A DNA stretch of 33,801 nt from Aliagarivorans marinus DSM 23064. Lineage in GTDB: Bacteria; Pseudomonadota; Gammaproteobacteria; Enterobacterales; Celerinatantimonadaceae. The notes beneath the pieces are model-generated. The model was not told the DNA's origin. It saw only the letters and a program-made list of their open reading frames with translations, and made no database searches. The stretch is from contig NZ_AUBY01000034.1 in the NCBI RefSeq assembly GCF_000429485.1, positions 1-33,801 on the forward strand. Reading direction: 5' to 3'. Positions 32,051 through 33,801 of the stretch are shown here, piece after piece. A program made the position numbers and the translations under genes. Each line of letters starts with the position of its first letter. The first letter of the stretch is position 1.

Positions 32051-33637
32051 ATGTCTGAGTCACTGAAGCCCGAGGTGTCGAAACGCCGCACCTTCGCCAT
32101 TATCTCTCACCCCGATGCGGGTAAAACCACCATCACCGAAAAGGTGCTATTGTTCGGACGCGCCATCCAAACCGCCGGTACGGTAAAAGGCCGTGGCAGC
32201 GCTCAGCACGCCAAGTCTGACTGGATGGAGATGGAGAAAGAGCGGGGCATCTCGGTAACCACCTCGGTGATGCAGTTCCCCTACAATGACAGCATCGTCA
32301 ACCTGCTGGATACCCCCGGACACGAAGACTTCTCGGAAGATACCTATCGTACCCTGACTGCGGTAGACAGCTGCTTGATGGTGATCGACTCGGCCAAGGG
32401 TGTGGAAGACCGTACCCGCAAGCTGATGGAAGTAACCCGTCTGCGTGACACGCCCATCGTGACCTTTATGAACAAGCTAGACCGCGATATTCGTGACCCG
32501 ATGGAGCTGCTCGACGAGGTAGAGAACGAGCTCAACATGATGTGCGCGCCGATTACCTGGCCAATTGGCTGCGGTAAAGAGTTTAAAGGGGTGTACCACA
32601 TCCATCGCGATGAGGTGATCCTCTACCAAACCGGCCAAGGCCACACCATCCAAGAGAAGCGCATCATTAAAGGCTTGGATAACCCCGAGGTTGATCAAGC
32701 GGTAGGCGAAGAGCTGACAGCGCAGCTGCGTGATGAGCTAGAGCTGGTACTCGGTGCATCCAACGAGTTCGACCAAGAGCTGTTTTTAGATGGCGAGCTC
32801 ACTCCGGTTTACTTTGGTACCGCGCTGGGTAACTTTGGCGTGGACCACATGCTGGACGGCCTGACGGAGTGGGCACCCGCGCCTATGCCGCGCGCCACCG
32901 ATGCGCGCCAAGTGACCGCCGGTGAAGACAAGTTCAGCGGCTTCGTGTTTAAGATCCAGGCCAATATGGATCCGAAACACCGCGACCGTATCGCCTTTAT
33001 GCGCATCGTATCGGGCGAATACAACAAGGGCATGAAGATGCGCCATGTGCGTCTGGGCAAAGATGTCTCCATCTCTGACGCGGTCACCTTTATGGCCGGT
33101 GACCGCAGCGCCGCTGAAACCGCGATTGCTGGTGACATTATCGGCTTGCACAACCACGGCACTATTCAGATTGGTGACACCTTCACTCAAGGTGAGGTGA
33201 TGAAGTTCACCGGTATCCCTAACTTTGCCCCAGAGCTGTTCCGCCGTATTCGCCTGAAAGATCCGCTTAAGCAGAAGCAGCTGCAAAAAGGCCTGATCCA
33301 GCTCTCTGAAGAGGGCGCAGTGCAGGTATTCCGCCCAATGCGTAACAACGACCTGATTGTGGGCGCGGTAGGTGTGCTGCAGTTCGACGTGGTAGTACAT
33401 CGCCTGAAGACTGAGTACAAGGTCGAAGCGGTCTACGAGAGCATCTCGGTGGCCACCGCTCGCTGGTGTCACAGCGACGACGTGAAGAAGTTCGAAGAGT
33501 TCAAGAAGAAGGCCCACGACAACCTGGCCCTCGATGGCGGCGACAACCTGACCTACTTGGCTCCGACCATGGTCAACCTGAACCTGGCGGTTGAGCGCTA
33601 CCCTGACGTGCAGTTTAGCAAGACGCGCGAGCACTAA
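32051..33637 (+). CDS. prfC: Peptide chain release factor 3
   Basis: RF3 is the GTPase that recycles RF1/RF2 from the ribosome after termination. I start at ATG 32051 ([18 protein letters not shown]), giving 528 residues against 529 in E. coli; the frame extends upstream without similarity. GTPase motifs are G1 [14 protein letters not shown]2/switch [13 protein letters not shown]3 [10 protein letters not shown] and G4 FMNKLDRD. The C-terminal half ([39 protein letters not shown]) matches RF3 closely, and it ends SKTREH. It has a weak Shine-Dalgarno sequence. A strong terminator follows. Confidence 0.98.
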   Translation: MSESLKPEVSKRRTFAIISHPDAGKTTITEKVLLFGRAIQTAGTVKGRGSAQHAKSDWMEMEKERGISVTTSVMQFPYNDSIVNLLDTPGHEDFSEDTYRTLTAVDSCLMVIDSAKGVEDRTRKLMEVTRLRDTPIVTFMNKLDRDIRDPMELLDEVENELNMMCAPITWPIGCGKEFKGVYHIHRDEVILYQTGQGHTIQEKRIIKGLDNPEVDQAVGEELTAQLRDELELVLGASNEFDQELFLDGELTPVYFGTALGNFGVDHMLDGLTEWAPAPMPRATDARQVTAGEDKFSGFVFKIQANMDPKHRDRIAFMRIVSGEYNKGMKMRHVRLGKDVSISDAVTFMAGDRSAAETAIAGDIIGLHNHGTIQIGDTFTQGEVMKFTGIPNFAPELFRRIRLKDPLKQKQLQKGLIQLSEEGAVQVFRPMRNNDLIVGAVGVLQFDVVVHRLKTEYKVEAVYESISVATARWCHSDDVKKFEEFKKKAHDNLALDGGDNLTYLAPTMVNLNLAVERYPDVQFSKTREH

Positions 33638-33664
33638 GGCTGCTTAGTTCTTCTGGTCAATACT

Positions 33665-33697
33665 AAAACCCGTGAGAATGCTATCCCACGGGTTTTT
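33665..33697 (+). terminator. Intrinsic terminator of prfC
   Basis: AAAACCCGTG pairs with CACGGGTTTT over 10 bp around a 12-base loop, and five T residues end it. It starts 27 bases after the prfC stop codon. Confidence 0.9.
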
Positions 33698-33712
33698 CAT
33701 TATCAGTATTAA

Positions 33713-33801
33713 ACCACCTCCTATGGAGGTGGTGATCGTTCTTGTGGGCTTTGCCCGAAGAGCGCTCACGTTAGAAGGTTCAACCTGTTTGTAACCAGCA
33801 A
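33713..33801. mobile_element. Probable end of an IS200/IS605-type element (cut by window edge)
   Basis: Right after the prfC terminator comes a perfect 9-bp hairpin (ACCACCTCC, TAT, GGAGGTGGT; 33713-33733) of the same CCACC/GGTGG type as the IS hairpin at 281. A leader-like stretch follows with GGGCTTTGCCC and AGGTTCAACCT palindromes and no open frame in the remaining bases. This layout fits the left end of an IS200/IS605 element with its tnpA or tnpB outside the window. The call rests on the hairpin similarity. Confidence 0.45.

Noticed and set aside
32786-33634. 282-codon minus-strand open frame inside prfC
   Set aside because: Antisense shadow of RF3, which is conserved over the whole stretch.
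1-33801. CRISPR array, tRNA, rRNA or prophage
   Set aside because: No regularly spaced repeats, cloverleaf genes or phage structural genes were recognised in the window.

Overview
The window looks like chromosome of a free-living, probably marine or aquatic, gammaproteobacterium. The housekeeping proteins (CysI, PanD, FolK, PcnB, GluQ, DksA, RF3) resemble their Escherichia coli counterparts closely. A TetR-type quorum-sensing master regulator of the Vibrio LuxR/HapR type lies divergent from hpt, an arrangement known from Vibrionaceae. A Vibrionales, Aeromonadales or Alteromonadales-like lineage fits; the genus cannot be named from the sequence alone.

Layout. 1-305: 3' end of an IS200/IS605-type tnpA with its terminal hairpins. 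553-4791: overlapping cysJ-cysI-cysH assimilatory sulfate/sulfite reduction operon. 4818-7177: poorly characterised genes (a TIGR03899/DUF2806-like protein, an unannotated 34-residue membrane protein, an exported transglutaminase-like protein without the usual cysteine, a Kazal-type lipoprotein). 7316-8671: mpl (murein peptide recycling). 8701-10108: HapR-type regulator divergent from hpt, with two HapR-like operators between them. 10118-10245: long RNA foldback plus terminator. 10263-12617: yadG-yadH ABC exporter coupled to a TrmB-like methyltransferase. 12651-14931: minus-strand chemoreceptor-like module in which a minimal methyl-accepting protein is stop/start coupled to a NIT-like sensor protein. 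15125-20558: panB-panC-panD, then dksA-gluQ-pcnB-folK, all on the minus strand. The order hpt ... yadGH ... panD-panC-panB ... folK-pcnB-gluQ-dksA matches the E. coli hpt-to-dksA region without can. 20917-21713: holD-rimI.

21739-31571 separates rimI from prfC and looks accessory: a MipA/OmpV outer-membrane protein with a membrane-anchored thioredoxin-like protein, a secreted GH10 xylanase with two CBM9-like modules, an AI-2E-family transporter, an orphan periplasmic sugar-binding-type protein, a lipoprotein with two carbohydrate-binding-like repeats, and a secreted GH8 glycosidase with a LacI-type operator upstream. Together these suggest xylan or xylo-oligosaccharide degradation at the cell surface. 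prfC (32051-33637) follows, and the window ends in what looks like the end of another IS200/IS605-type element.

The most notable readings are: pcnB appears to start at an AUU codon with a good Shine-Dalgarno sequence, as in E. coli; the dksA terminator sits immediately before, and partly over, the possible gluQ starts; HapR-like boxes lie between the HapR homologue and hpt; a small membrane-protein gene has its own terminator; and a split chemoreceptor/NIT gene pair is present. No CRISPR array, tRNA or rRNA gene was recognised.
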